Shown: positions 33,041 through 41,462 of the stretch, one piece after another | Numbering within the stretch: position 1 is the first letter of the stretch | Layout of the letters: each line of letters begins with the position of its first letter | Assembly (NCBI GenBank): GCA_016709545.1 | Contig: JADJMO010000010.1 | Coordinates: forward strand, 124,001-188,000 | Length of the DNA: 64,000 nucleotides | Direction of reading: 5' to 3' | DNA from: Myxococcales bacterium | GTDB taxonomy: Bacteria; Myxococcota_A; Polyangia; Polyangiales; JADJMO01 | Translations under genes and position numbers: made by a program | The notes under the pieces: model-generated | What the model was told of the DNA's origin: nothing | The model's input: only the letters and a program-made list of their open reading frames with translations | The model's database searches: none

Positions 33041-34591
33041 ATGACCACCGAAGAGCAGACGCTCATCACCGGGCCCAAGGTCGGGATCACCATCGCCGCG
33101 ATGGCGGCCGCGCTGATGGCGGTGCTCGACATCTCCATCGTCAACGTGGCCCTGTCCGACATCCGGGCGAGCTTCGGCACGCCGCTCGACCAGATCGCCT
33201 GGGTCTCGACGGGCTACATGATGGCCAACGTCGTGGTCATCCCGATGACCGGCTGGCTGCAGCGCCGCTTCGGCTACAAGCGCTATTTCACCGCCTCGAT
33301 CCTCATGTTCACCGCCGCGAGCGCGCTCTGCGGCCTCGCGTGGAACCTCCCCTCGCTGGTGCTGTTCCGCATGCTGCAGGGGCTCGGCGGCGGCGCGATC
33401 ATCCCGACCGCGCAGTCGATCCTGTTCGCGCGCTACCCCCGCAAGGAGCACGGCACCGCGGGCGCGCTGTTCGGCCTCGGCGCGATCACGGGCCCGCTGC
33501 TCGGCCCCACCGTAGGCGGCTACCTCATCGATCTGTTCTCCTGGCACTGGATCTTCCTCATCAACGTGCCCATCGGCCTGTTCGCCGCCTGGTTCGCCTA
33601 CCGCAACATCGAGGAGCCCGGCTACGAGCGGCCCGACGAGCCGATCGACACCTATGGCATCGCGCTGCTCGCGGTCGGCATGGGCTCGCTCCAGTACGTG
33701 CTCGAGGAAGGCAACCGCAACGACTGGTTCCAGAGCTTCGAGATCGTCGTGCTCACCGCGGTGGCCGTCGTCTCGCTCGTCACCTTCGTCGTCCGCCAGC
33801 TCGAGACCCGCTACCCGGTCGTCGATCTGCGCATCTTCAAGAACGTCGCGTACAGCGCGGCGACCGGCATCAACTTCCTCGTCGGCGTCGCGCTGTTCTC
33901 GGCGACCTACCTGTTCTCGCTGTTCTGTGGGGCCGTCGTGCACTACTCGGCCAAGGACATCGGCCACGTGTTCCTGGTCGCCGGCCTCGTCCAGATCGTG
34001 TGCATGCCGCTGGTCGGCCGCTTCGGCCACAAGGTCGACGGGCGGGCGCTCCTGTTCCTCGGCGTGCTCGTGGTCGCGTTCAGCCTCTACTTGACCACCC
34101 AGTACACCCGCAGCGTCGGCTTCTGGGACCTGACCAGGCCGCGCATGGTCCTCGGTGCCGGGCTCTCGCTGATCTTCATCCCGCTCTCGATCCTGGCGCT
34201 CTCCGACCTCGACCCCAAGCTGCGCGGCAACGCGACCGGCCTCTTCAACCTCACCCGTGAGCTCGGCGGTTCGATCGGCACCGCCTGGATGGGCATGCTC
34301 GTCACCGACGGCACCCGCGTCCACGCCGCCCACCTCGCCGAGCACGTCACCCCCTACGATCCGAACACCCAGCAGCAGGTCGCGCTGCTCACCCACACGG
34401 TCGGCGCCGGCACCGTCGACCCGACGAGGACGGCGCACGCCATCCTCCAGCTCCGGGTGGTCAACGAGTCCATGGTCCGCGCCTTCACCGACGCCTTCGC
34501 CATGGTCAGCGCCGTCATCGCCTGTTCGGCCCTGCTCGTCTTCTTGCTGCGAAAACCGGATGGTCCGGTGGAAATCGCCGGCGCCCACTAG
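33041..34591 (+). CDS. DHA2-family drug efflux permease (EmrB-like)
   Basis: 516-residue MFS transporter with 14 predicted membrane helices. DHA2 signatures are plain: LDISIVNVALSDIRASFG with the conserved Asp in helix 1, WVSTGYMMANVVVIPMTGWL, the motif A region RFGYKRYFTAS, GGGAIIPTAQSILF, and motif C-like GALFGLGAITGPLLGPTVGG. It exports hydrophobic drugs, uncouplers or secondary metabolites using the proton gradient. It works with the adaptor upstream and the TolC-like gene downstream as a tripartite pump spanning both membranes. Confidence 0.92.
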   Translation: MTTEEQTLITGPKVGITIAAMAAALMAVLDISIVNVALSDIRASFGTPLDQIAWVSTGYMMANVVVIPMTGWLQRRFGYKRYFTASILMFTAASALCGLAWNLPSLVLFRMLQGLGGGAIIPTAQSILFARYPRKEHGTAGALFGLGAITGPLLGPTVGGYLIDLFSWHWIFLINVPIGLFAAWFAYRNIEEPGYERPDEPIDTYGIALLAVGMGSLQYVLEEGNRNDWFQSFEIVVLTAVAVVSLVTFVVRQLETRYPVVDLRIFKNVAYSAATGINFLVGVALFSATYLFSLFCGAVVHYSAKDIGHVFLVAGLVQIVCMPLVGRFGHKVDGRALLFLGVLVVAFSLYLTTQYTRSVGFWDLTRPRMVLGAGLSLIFIPLSILALSDLDPKLRGNATGLFNLTRELGGSIGTAWMGMLVTDGTRVHAAHLAEHVTPYDPNTQQQVALLTHTVGAGTVDPTRTAHAILQLRVVNESMVRAFTDAFAMVSAVIACSALLVFLLRKPDGPVEIAGAH

Positions 34592-34683
34592 GCGCGCGGT
34601 CCGGTCCGCCCCAGCGTCCCGCGACCTCGGCCTTGCGCCCTGTCTCCGCCTTCGGCATCTCATCGCCCGTCGAAAGGAAGGCC

Positions 34684-36213
34684 ATGTCCCGCCTCGCGCT
34701 CCTCCCCATCGCCACGACCGTCGTTTTCGTCGGGCTCGCCCAGGCCCAGACGCCGAAGGAGCCCAAGGATCCCAAGGCCAAGCCCGCGGTGAGCGCCTCG
34801 GCCTCGGCGTCGGCTCCGGGCCCGACCGGCCCGTCGGCGAACGACACCCCCGTCCCCCTGCCGCAGATCCCGCTCGGCAGCGGACCGCCCCTCACCGCCG
34901 ACGAGGCGGCGAAGCGCGCCGTGGCCACGAGCAAGCAGGCCAAGGTCGACGAGGCGAAGGTCAAGGCGGCCGCCGCCGCGGTGGACCAGGCCTTCGTCGG
35001 CTACTTCCCGCGGCTGACGATCCAGGCGAGCTACACGCGCCTGTCCCCGGTCGACCCGGTCAGCCTCGGCAGCGACCAGGCCTACAGCGTGGCGGTCGCC
35101 AAGACCCCCGGGGTCAATCCGGGAGCGCCTCTGCCGACCGGCGCCATCCTCGTGGCGTCGCCCTCCTTCTCGTTCCCCGTCCTGCTCAACCAGTATTCGC
35201 TGAGCGCGACGCTGGTGGTGCCGATCAGCGACTACGTGTTCCGCATCTACGACAACCACAAGTCGGCCCTCGCCTCGCAAGAGGCGGCCAAGTGGACGTC
35301 GAAGGTCAACGAGGTGAACACCGCGGCCGACGCGCGGGTGGCGTTCTACAACGTGCTCCGCGCGCGCGGCACCGTGGTCATCGCCAAGTCGGCGGTGGCG
35401 CAGGCCGAGTCGCACCTCAAGGACCTCAAGGTCCGCCTCGAGCTCAAGGCGGTCACCACCGCCGACGTCTCGCAGGTCGAGGCCAGCCGCGCGGGCGCCG
35501 AGCTCGCGGTCATCAAGGCCGAGAACCTGGTCACCATCACCGAGACCAACCTGCGCATGCTCATGCACTCGCCCGACGACGAGGCGTTCTCGCTCGGCGA
35601 GGACCTGATGGTCGAGATCCCGAAGTACACCGGCGACCTCAAGACCCTCAAGGCCGACGCCGCGAGCCGCCGCCCCGAGCTCAAGGCCATCGACGCCCAG
35701 ATCGCCGCCATCGAGTCCACGAGCAACGTGGTGTCCGCGGGCCTCTACCCGCGCCTCGACGGCGTTGCGCAGCTGCTCACGGCCAACCCGAACCAGCGCG
35801 TCTTCCCCTCGCAGGAGAAGTTCCTGACCACCTGGAGCCTCGGGCTCCAGCTCACCTGGTCGCCGAACGACACCTTCGTCGCGAGCGCCCAGAAGAAGAG
35901 CATCTCGGCCTCGACCGAGCAGCTCAAGGCCACGCGAGAGCAGGTCGCGGACGCGCTGATCCTCGACGTGACCAACGCCTTCGTGAAGGTCCGCGAGGCA
36001 GACGCGTCGGTCGTCTCTACGCTGGCCGAGCTCCGCGCCGCCGAGGACACGCTCCGCGTCCGCAAGGAGCAGTTCCAGCTCGGGGGCATCACGAGCACGA
36101 TCCTCACCGACGCCGAGGCCGACGTGACCCGCGCGCGCTTGAACCACCTCAACGCGCGGGTGGAGCTACGGATCGCCCGCGCGCAGCTGAAGAAGGCCAC
36201 CGGCGAGGTGTAA
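34684..36213 (+). CDS. TolC-family outer-membrane efflux channel
   Basis: 509 residues with a signal peptide (LLPIATTVVFVGLAQA), a low-complexity Pro/Ala/Ser segment (25-65), then the duplicated TolC fold. Each half has paired long helices and beta strands: GYFPRLTIQASYT and later AGLYPRLDGVAQLL mark the two barrel strands, and the VSQVEASRAGAELAVIKAE and ILTDAEADVTRARLNHLNA segments are the typical periplasmic helices. A good ribosome-binding site (AAGGAAGG) precedes ATG 34684. It is the third member of the adaptor-pump-channel set, 92 bases behind the permease gene. Confidence 0.9.
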   Translation: MSRLALLPIATTVVFVGLAQAQTPKEPKDPKAKPAVSASASASAPGPTGPSANDTPVPLPQIPLGSGPPLTADEAAKRAVATSKQAKVDEAKVKAAAAAVDQAFVGYFPRLTIQASYTRLSPVDPVSLGSDQAYSVAVAKTPGVNPGAPLPTGAILVASPSFSFPVLLNQYSLSATLVVPISDYVFRIYDNHKSALASQEAAKWTSKVNEVNTAADARVAFYNVLRARGTVVIAKSAVAQAESHLKDLKVRLELKAVTTADVSQVEASRAGAELAVIKAENLVTITETNLRMLMHSPDDEAFSLGEDLMVEIPKYTGDLKTLKADAASRRPELKAIDAQIAAIESTSNVVSAGLYPRLDGVAQLLTANPNQRVFPSQEKFLTTWSLGLQLTWSPNDTFVASAQKKSISASTEQLKATREQVADALILDVTNAFVKVREADASVVSTLAELRAAEDTLRVRKEQFQLGGITSTILTDAEADVTRARLNHLNARVELRIARAQLKKATGEV

Positions 36214-36241
36214 GAAGACGAACCGTGCGACGTTGTCGGGC

Positions 36242-37084
36242 ATGACCGCCCGCGACCGCATCCTCGCCCGACGGGCCGCCTTCGTCGCCGCGGCCGTGGG
36301 CACCCTGACGAGCGAGGCGCGGGCGGAGTGCCCGGAGCCGCCGCCCGAGGGGGAGTGCCCCGAGCCGTACGTCGCACCATGCCTGTCGGCGCCGAACAAG
36401 CAACCGCCGCCGCCCATCGAGCACCCCCCGCGGGTGTGTCTCTCGCCGCCTCCGCCGCCACCCACCAACCACGATGGGATGGACCTCGGCCTCGCGCTGC
36501 CGGCTACACCCACCCTGCTCTTGCCCCTCGGCGGGCCTGGCGACGATCCGACGACCGTGCGCACGACGAAGCTCGCCGCGCCGCTCGCGCTCTTCGTGAC
36601 GCGCGATCTCGGTCCGGGAGCCCTTCGCTTCGGCGTCCGCTCCGGGCTCGGCGCGCCGACGGCGGACGTGCTGGTCCCGCTGGGCGGCTTCCTCGGCTAC
36701 GCGCTCGCGCACCGGCCCTCCGGGTGGGACGCCGACCATCACTTCGGCTTCGGCCTCGAGGTCGGCGGAGGCGCCTACCTCGGCGAAGCGTCGCGACCGT
36801 ACCTCGAGGTGGCCGTGACGCCGCTCGCCTTCACCTTCGCCGGCGACTACCGCTACAGCGATCGCCGACTCCACTCGTTCTACGCCTTCGAGCTGCGCGG
36901 GGCGCTGCTGATGCTCGACACGGGCCCGGCCGAGGCACGCTCGTTCGGGCCCGCCGCGTTCACGCTGGGGGTGAACTTCGTGTTCGGCTTCCAGATCAAG
37001 AAGCCGTCGCTGGCGGCGGGTGACTATCCGATGACCAGCGTCTCCTCGGCGTTCGCGGCGCGCCGCGGTCCGACCACGTCGTAG
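36242..37084 (+). CDS. Exported Pro/Cys-rich protein with barrel-like domain
   Basis: 280 residues as read. The amino end ARDRILARRAAFVAAAVG is a distinctive signal-like start also found in the lipoprotein at 38.4-38.8 kb. Residues 28-75 are Pro-rich with repeated Cys-Leu units (APCLSAPNK, RVCLSPPPP). The rest alternates beta strands with aromatic ends (YLEVAVTPLAFTFAGDY, FTLGVNFVFGFQI), like a small outer-membrane barrel. The last 20 residues overlap the convergent hydroxylase gene by 61 bases. One missing G near 37018-37020 would create a TGA at 37021-37023 and remove the overlap, so the true end is probably there. The function is unknown. Confidence 0.62.
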   Translation: MTARDRILARRAAFVAAAVGTLTSEARAECPEPPPEGECPEPYVAPCLSAPNKQPPPPIEHPPRVCLSPPPPPPTNHDGMDLGLALPATPTLLLPLGGPGDDPTTVRTTKLAAPLALFVTRDLGPGALRFGVRSGLGAPTADVLVPLGGFLGYALAHRPSGWDADHHFGFGLEVGGGAYLGEASRPYLEVAVTPLAFTFAGDYRYSDRRLHSFYAFELRGALLMLDTGPAEARSFGPAAFTLGVNFVFGFQIKKPSLAAGDYPMTSVSSAFAARRGPTTS

Positions 37085-37659
37085 TCCGCGGCGTACTCCG
37101 CGCGCACGTCCCCCGAGGCCGCGTCGACCATCCAGGGCGGCGCCGCGCGGCGGGGAACGCGCACCTTCTGGCCCTCGGCGATGCGCACCTCGGTGTCGAA
37201 CACGCGGTCCCACAGGTACGAAGTGACGCCGTGGTTCTCGCGCGGGCTCTTGTGGTGGTGGTGCAGGTGGTGGCGGCGCACCCAGCGGCTGAACGTGCCC
37301 GTCGGCGGGTGGGTGTGGATGCGGCGGTGGATGATCTCGTACGAGGCGTACGTCACGCCGAAGCCGAGGGCGAACGAAAGCGCACGCCGCGGCCCGACGA
37401 CGAGCGAGCCGAGCGTGGTGACCACGCCGGTGACCGCGACGGCGGCGACGATCTTCTTGGACGTCGGCGCGAAGTACTGCGGGTCGGTGTGGTGGGCGAG
37501 GTGCTCCTCGTTGAACAGCGCCATGAGGCCCGAGGGGGTGAGCGAGCGGAGGCCGCGCACGGGCTTGCGCTTCGGGCCGTGGCCGACGAAGCGGTGGAGG
37601 GCGTACTCGCTGGCGCTCCAGGCGAGCGCGCCGAGGGCGAAGGGAAGCGGGGCGATCAT
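37024..37659 (-). CDS. Fatty-acid hydroxylase superfamily membrane protein
   Basis: 211 residues of the di-iron hydroxylase/desaturase superfamily. Histidine clusters are placed as expected: HRFVGHG near 22, EEHLAHHTD near 51, HRRIHTH near 112, and RRHHLHHHHKSPRENH near 128. Two or three hydrophobic helices (LPFALGALAWSA, VAAVAVTGVVTTLGSLVV, ALGFGVTYASY) anchor it. Such enzymes hydroxylate or desaturate lipids or sterols with O2 at the inner membrane. The ATG overlaps the stop of the TetR gene (ATGA at 37656-37659), so it is under that regulator's promoter. The exact lipid is not predictable. Confidence 0.83.
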   Translation of the reverse strand: MIAPLPFALGALAWSASEYALHRFVGHGPKRKPVRGLRSLTPSGLMALFNEEHLAHHTDPQYFAPTSKKIVAAVAVTGVVTTLGSLVVGPRRALSFALGFGVTYASYEIIHRRIHTHPPTGTFSRWVRRHHLHHHHKSPRENHGVTSYLWDRVFDTEVRIAEGQKVRVPRRAAPPWMVDAASGDVRAEYAADYDVVGPRRAANAEETLVIG

Positions 37660-38384
37660 GCGGTTTCTCCGGTGAGGGGCAGGCGGTCGAGCGCGCGACG
37701 CGCGCGGGAGAGCAGGTTCGGCGTGGCGCCGAAGCCACGCAGGAGCGCGGCGACGGACTCGTCGGCGAGCGCCGCCGCGGTGGGCGCGTGGGGCGCGACG
37801 CGGCGGAGTTTTTCGAGCTGGGTGAGGCCGTGCAGGGTGGCCCAGAGGGTGAGCGTGCGGCCGAGGGCGTCGCCGGCCTCGAGCGCCGAAGCCTCCGCGG
37901 CGAGCGCGAAGAGGCGGGCCATCTCGACGAGCAGCTCGGTGACGAGCGGCGCGGTGCGGGCGGCCTCCTCGTCGGCGATGAGCACGCGCGGGTCGCCGAT
38001 GAGGAGCGCGAGCAGGCGGAACGCCTCCGGCCGCGCGCGCGGAAGGTCCATGTACGTGCGCGCGGCGTGCAGCAGCGCGGCGAGGGCGGCGACCTCGGGG
38101 GCGACCCGCCCGACGACGCTCGGGACCCGCCCGAGCTCCGCCGACAGGTGCGCGTGCACCTCGCTCACCGCGCGCCGCTGCAGCGCCGCGAGCAGCGCGT
38201 CCTTCGAGGGGAAGTAGCGGTAGAGGGCGGTCGTGACGATCCCGAGTCGGTGCGCGACGGCATGCAGCGTGAGCCCCTCGAGGCCACCCTCGGCGAGCAG
38301 CACCATCGCCGCGTCGAGCACGGCGCTGGTCTTGTCCTCGCGCCGACGGGCGTGCGGGACGAAGGCGGTCTGTTTGTGAATCAC
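37656..38384 (-). CDS. TetR-family transcriptional regulator
   Basis: 242 residues from GTG 38384. The DNA-binding part is standard TetR: LDAAMVLLAEGGLEGLTLHA, then AHRLGIVTTALYRYFPSKDALL (about 28-50). The ligand-binding helical domain follows to the end. No ATG is available; GTGs at 38384, 38390 and 38408 are in frame. A TTGACA/CATGTT promoter just upstream puts the transcript start at about 38383-38384, which favours GTG 38384 as a leaderless start. Two palindromic operators cover this promoter, so it should repress itself and the hydroxylase gene coupled behind it. The ligand is unknown. Confidence 0.82.
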   Translation of the reverse strand: MIHKQTAFVPHARRREDKTSAVLDAAMVLLAEGGLEGLTLHAVAHRLGIVTTALYRYFPSKDALLAALQRRAVSEVHAHLSAELGRVPSVVGRVAPEVAALAALLHAARTYMDLPRARPEAFRLLALLIGDPRVLIADEEAARTAPLVTELLVEMARLFALAAEASALEAGDALGRTLTLWATLHGLTQLEKLRRVAPHAPTAAALADESVAALLRGFGATPNLLSRARRALDRLPLTGETA

Positions 38385-38419
38385 GTTCACAACATGAACC
38401 GCGTTCACATTTCTGTCAA
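38376..38419 (-). promoter_or_regulatory. Promoter with two palindromic TetR-type operators
   Basis: On the minus strand TTGACA (38419-38414) and CATGTT (38396-38391) are 17 bases apart, a good sigma-70 promoter. Operator 1, GTGAATCACGTTCAC on the plus strand (38376-38390), and operator 2, ATGAACCGCGTTCAC (38394-38408), are near-identical palindromes 18 bases apart. They cover the spacer, the -10 and the start point, so binding would block transcription. Autorepression by the adjacent TetR is inferred. Confidence 0.68.
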
Positions 38420-38756
38420 GGGGGCGGCACGTCCAGGCAGGGCGCGGGGGGAGGACCGACGTCCCCGACCGGCGGGGGCCTCGGCGAGAGGCAAACCGCG
38501 GGAGCTGGCCCGGCGTCGTGTGGTGGGGAGACCGTGAGGCACGGTGTGGCGGTGATCCCGCCATCGACGGGCATCACCTCCAGGCACGGAGTCGGCGCGA
38601 CGTCGGGCTCCGTGAGGGCGGCGTCCTTCTTCGGCTTGCCCTCCGCGGGGGCGACGATGTCGGATTCAGGCTTGCGCTCGCAACCGAGGGTGGTGGCGGC
38701 GAGCGCCGCGGCGACGAACTGCGCGCGGCGCGCGAGGATGCGTTCCCGGAACCCAT
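38416..38756 (-). CDS. PCL-repeat lipoprotein, start obscured by an apparent indel
   Basis: About 113 residues. The frame reads FRERILARRAQFVAAALA then ATTLGCE, a lipoprotein signal almost identical in style to the protein at 36.2 kb. The mature part is a chain of Pro/Cys units: APTPCLEVMP, TATPCLTVSP, PAVCLSPRP, PAPCLDVPPP. There is no start codon in this frame close by; adding one T at about 38750 puts the ATG at 38756 in frame (MGFRERIL). As it stands the frame runs on from the acetyltransferase upstream. The function is unknown; the Cys units could bind metal or form disulfides. The stop is next to the TetR promoter. Confidence 0.5.
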
Positions 38757-38770
38757 CCCGGCATCGTGCC

Positions 38771-39368
38771 TCAGCCGCCGGGGGACGGGTCATCGGCGTG
38801 ACCGAGGCGCTGCCGATCGTGGGGATCTCGCGGTCGGCCACGAAGCCGTGGCGCCGGTAGAACGGCTGGTTCCGCGGGTTGCTCGACTCGAGGTACGCCG
38901 GCAGGCGCGCGCGATCGCACGCCGGGAGCACCTCGGCGAGCAGCGCGGCGCCGGCGCCTCGCCCCTGGAACGACGCCGCGGTGCCGATGATCGCGAGGTA
39001 GAAGTGGGCGTGCAGCGGGTGGTGCCGCTCGACGCGCTCGAGCGCGACGAGGCCGTGTGCGGCGCGCGTGCCGAGCGCGAACAGGAGCCCCGGGCCGAGC
39101 CCGACGATCTCGCGCGCGGTGGTCTTCCACTCTCCGGGGCGACTCCACGCGGCCGCCGCGCGGACCACGCCCTCGTGCTCGACGACGTGGACGAGATCGC
39201 GGCGCAGCCAGCGGCTCGCGAGCAGCCGCGAGAACAGCGCGAAGAGCTGCGCCCCCGTCGGGACGGGTCGGGCAGGATGGCGGCCCACACCGGGTCTTCG
39301 AGGAACGCGTCCCGCCACACCGCGGCGATCGCGGCGCGATCCTCGGAGCGCCCAGCTCGGACGCGCAC
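38771..39368 (-). CDS. GNAT N-acetyltransferase, one or two apparent frameshifts
   Basis: GTG 39368 begins RVRAGRSEDRAAIAAVWRDAF, a typical GNAT opening, one base after the previous stop. The frame breaks at the C5 run 39252-39256 and resumes as AQLFALFSRLLASRWLRRD; one missing base explains it. The catalytic core is intact: LYLAIIGT-like AIIGTAASFQGRGAGAALL (acetyl-CoA loop QGRGAG) and ESSNPRNQPFYRRHGF. The end is unclear: the frame continues into the lipoprotein below, but one additional C in the run near 38782-38786 would give PMTRPPGG and a stop at 38771-38773. The substrate is unknown. Repaired length is about 200 residues. Confidence 0.65.
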
Positions 39369-39369
39369 G

Positions 39370-40146
39370 CTAGAAGCTGACGAGCACGGCGACGCGGCCG
39401 AGCAGCCGCGGGCTCTTCTCGTTGAGGCCGAACGCGGGGCCGGCGGTGAGCTGGGCGTGCCCCAGATCGAGGGCGGCGGTCGGACCGACGAAGTGGCGCG
39501 CGCCACCCTCGGCCTCCTCCCTCTCGATGAAGTCCTCGAGATCTTGCCCCACGTACTCGACGCCGAGCCGGAACGTCGAGCCGAGCCGGTAGCTCGCGCC
39601 GACCATCGCGAGGACGTCGATGCTGTCGCGCGCCGAGGCGAACACCTTCTCGGCGTGCGCGTTGCCCGCGACGCGGAAGGCGCCGACGTCGTAGCTCGCG
39701 GCGCCGCGCAACCACACGCCGAGCGCGCCCCCGCGGCCCTCGCGGAAGCCCGCGCCGCTCACGGTGAAGCGGAACGGCGAGCCGGGATCGGTGACCTGGA
39801 AGCGCGCTCCGAAGACGCCCGTGGCGCCGCCGTCCTTGTCGGCGGTGACGATCCCGAACGGCGCGAAGCGCGAGGTGACGCCGTACCCGAGCGAGACGGT
39901 GTGCGAGGCGCCGGCCGCGCCGACCTTGGCGGGCAAGGGTCGATCGGCGGGCACACCGGAGCCGAGCCCGAAGCCGTAGCCCGCGGTGAAGACCCCGGCG
40001 GAAGGCGTGCTCGGATCGGAGAGGTAGAGGAACGGTCGCTCCTCGGCGGTGACCTTGTTGGCGGGCGTGGGCGGGGCCACGTCGGCGTCGGCGAGCGCGA
40101 CCCCTTCGATGGCGACGAGGACCACGGCACTGAGGAGCAAGCGCAT
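39370..40146 (-). CDS. Exported outer-membrane beta-barrel-like protein
   Basis: 258 residues. A signal peptide (LLLSAVVLVAIEGVALA) is followed by alternating polar/hydrophobic strands with Gly and aromatic girdles, as in small outer-membrane barrels: GVFTAGYGFGLGSGV, HTVSLGYGVTSRF, AMVGASYRLGSTFRLGVEY, AQLTAGPAFGLN. It ends in RVAVLVSF, with the terminal Phe expected for barrel assembly by the Bam machine. No known substrate or porin family was recognised. It lies between the lysine aminomutase-family gene and the GNAT gene on the same strand, with very short gaps. Confidence 0.7.
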   Translation of the reverse strand: MRLLLSAVVLVAIEGVALADADVAPPTPANKVTAEERPFLYLSDPSTPSAGVFTAGYGFGLGSGVPADRPLPAKVGAAGASHTVSLGYGVTSRFAPFGIVTADKDGGATGVFGARFQVTDPGSPFRFTVSGAGFREGRGGALGVWLRGAASYDVGAFRVAGNAHAEKVFASARDSIDVLAMVGASYRLGSTFRLGVEYVGQDLEDFIEREEAEGGARHFVGPTAALDLGHAQLTAGPAFGLNEKSPRLLGRVAVLVSF

Positions 40147-40165
40147 CGGCGCAAGATAGCGCGCT

Positions 40166-41290
40166 TCACCCCGGCGGGTCGACGTAGTCCACGAGCTCGC
40201 CGCGGAAGGTCCGCAGCGTCGTCACGCCGTCGCCACGCGCGACCACCGTCTCGGGGAGCACCGGCACTTTTCCTCGCCCGCCCGGGGTGTCGACGATGTA
40301 GCGGGGGAGCGCGATGCCGGTGAGCCGGCCCTGCAGCTGGGCCATCAGCGCGACCCCGGTCGCGATCGACGTGCGCAGGTGCCCGGTGCCGCGGACCGGG
40401 TCCGCCTGCAGCAGGTAGTACGGACGCACCCGCCGCTTCACGAGCCCCCGGCAGAGCCGCTCGAGGGTGGCCGCGTCGTCGTTCACGCCGCGCAGCAGCA
40501 CGGTCTGGTTCATCACCGGGAAGCCCGCGTCGACGAACCGCGCGAGCGCGCGCGAGGACGCCTCGGTGAGCTCCTTGTCGTGGTTGAAGTGGGTCATCAC
40601 CCAGATCGGATGCAAGGGCCGGAGGGCGCGCACCAGCTCGCTCGTGACCCGCTGCGGCAGCGTCACGGGGCACCGGGTGGCGAGGCGGATGGTCTCGACG
40701 CTCGGCACCGCGCGCACCGCGGAGAGCAGCGCGACCAGCCGCTCGGTCGCGAGCAACAGCGGGTCGCCGCCGCTGACGATCACGTCGCGCACCTCGGGGT
40801 GGGCGCGGAGCCACGCGAGCGCGGGCTCGAGACGCGCGAGCGGCACGGGCCCTCCGCCGTCGCCCACGATGCGCGAGCGCGTGCAGAACCGGCAGTAGAC
40901 CCCGCAGCGATCGGTCGCGGGGAGCAGGACGCGGTCGGGGTATCGCTGCACGAGGTGCGGCGCGACCTCGTGCGCCTCCTCGCCGAGCGGGTCGCGCAGG
41001 TCGCCGGGCACCTCGACGCCTTCGGCCGCCGTCGGCACGCACTGCCTCCGGACGGGGCACGCTGGGTCGTGCTTGTCGCAGAGCGACAGGTAGTAAGGGG
41101 TGATGCCGAGCGGCAGGCCCGCCTCGGCCGCGCGCCGCACGCCCTCGCGCTCGGCGTCGGTGAGCACGAGCGCGCGCTCGAGGGCCGCGAGGTCGGTCAC
41201 CGCGTTGCGCGACTGCCAGCGCCAGTCGGCGGGGCGACGGGGGGCGCGGCGGCCCTTCTTCGGGTCGTGGAGGGGCAGGTGGCCGTGCAC
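40166..41290 (-). CDS. Lysine 2,3-aminomutase family radical SAM enzyme
   Basis: 374 residues from GTG 41290. The radical SAM cluster is CGVYCRFCTRSR (C-x3-C-x2-C, about 125-135). Family marks are GITPYYLSLCDKHDPACPVRRQ, DPLGEEAHEVAPHLVQRYPDRVL, VSGGDPLLL, and late VPVLPETVVARGDG. It uses PLP, SAM and a 4Fe-4S cluster to move an amino group from C2 to C3, producing beta-lysine or a related beta-amino acid. No efp or epmA lies nearby, so a role in EF-P modification is not supported by context. In myxobacteria beta-amino acids also feed secondary metabolites. The substrate is not proven. Confidence 0.85.
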   Translation of the reverse strand: MHGHLPLHDPKKGRRAPRRPADWRWQSRNAVTDLAALERALVLTDAEREGVRRAAEAGLPLGITPYYLSLCDKHDPACPVRRQCVPTAAEGVEVPGDLRDPLGEEAHEVAPHLVQRYPDRVLLPATDRCGVYCRFCTRSRIVGDGGGPVPLARLEPALAWLRAHPEVRDVIVSGGDPLLLATERLVALLSAVRAVPSVETIRLATRCPVTLPQRVTSELVRALRPLHPIWVMTHFNHDKELTEASSRALARFVDAGFPVMNQTVLLRGVNDDAATLERLCRGLVKRRVRPYYLLQADPVRGTGHLRTSIATGVALMAQLQGRLTGIALPRYIVDTPGGRGKVPVLPETVVARGDGVTTLRTFRGELVDYVDPPG

Positions 41291-41334
41291 GGAGCCCGGA
41301 ACATGGCACTTTTCCCGGCGTTCGCACAGGCGGC

Positions 41335-41362
41335 TTGACCGGCGGCCGCCGCTGACTAGAGT
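41335..41362 (+). promoter_or_regulatory. Likely promoter for rpmI-rplT
   Basis: TTGACC at 41335-41340 and TAGAGT at 41357-41362, 16 bases apart, match a sigma-70 promoter with two mismatches. It stands about 95 bases before the rpmI ATG and immediately beyond the divergent aminomutase start. Confidence 0.5.
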
Positions 41363-41405
41363 CTGCGCCCCGCTTCGAGCCCGGGTTCCCAACCGTCCCG
41401 AAACG

Positions 41406-41417
41406 CCCCGCGAGGGG
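41406..41417 (+). promoter_or_regulatory. GCGA-tetraloop hairpin in the rpmI leader
   Basis: CCCC-GCGA-GGGG (41406-41417) forms a four-pair stem closed by a GNRA tetraloop in the untranslated leader of the L35-L20 operon. L20 often represses its own operon by binding leader RNA, so this could be part of such a site; it is too small to be convincing alone. Confidence 0.3.
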
Positions 41418-41462
41418 TGTCCTGGAAACGGACCCGGCCGAGCGACTTCGAAAGGTCCGACG

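Noticed and set aside
38416..39318. Single protein fusing GNAT to the PCL lipoprotein
   Set aside because: A lipoprotein signal in mid-protein is not plausible; an indel that removes the GNAT stop explains the joined frame better.
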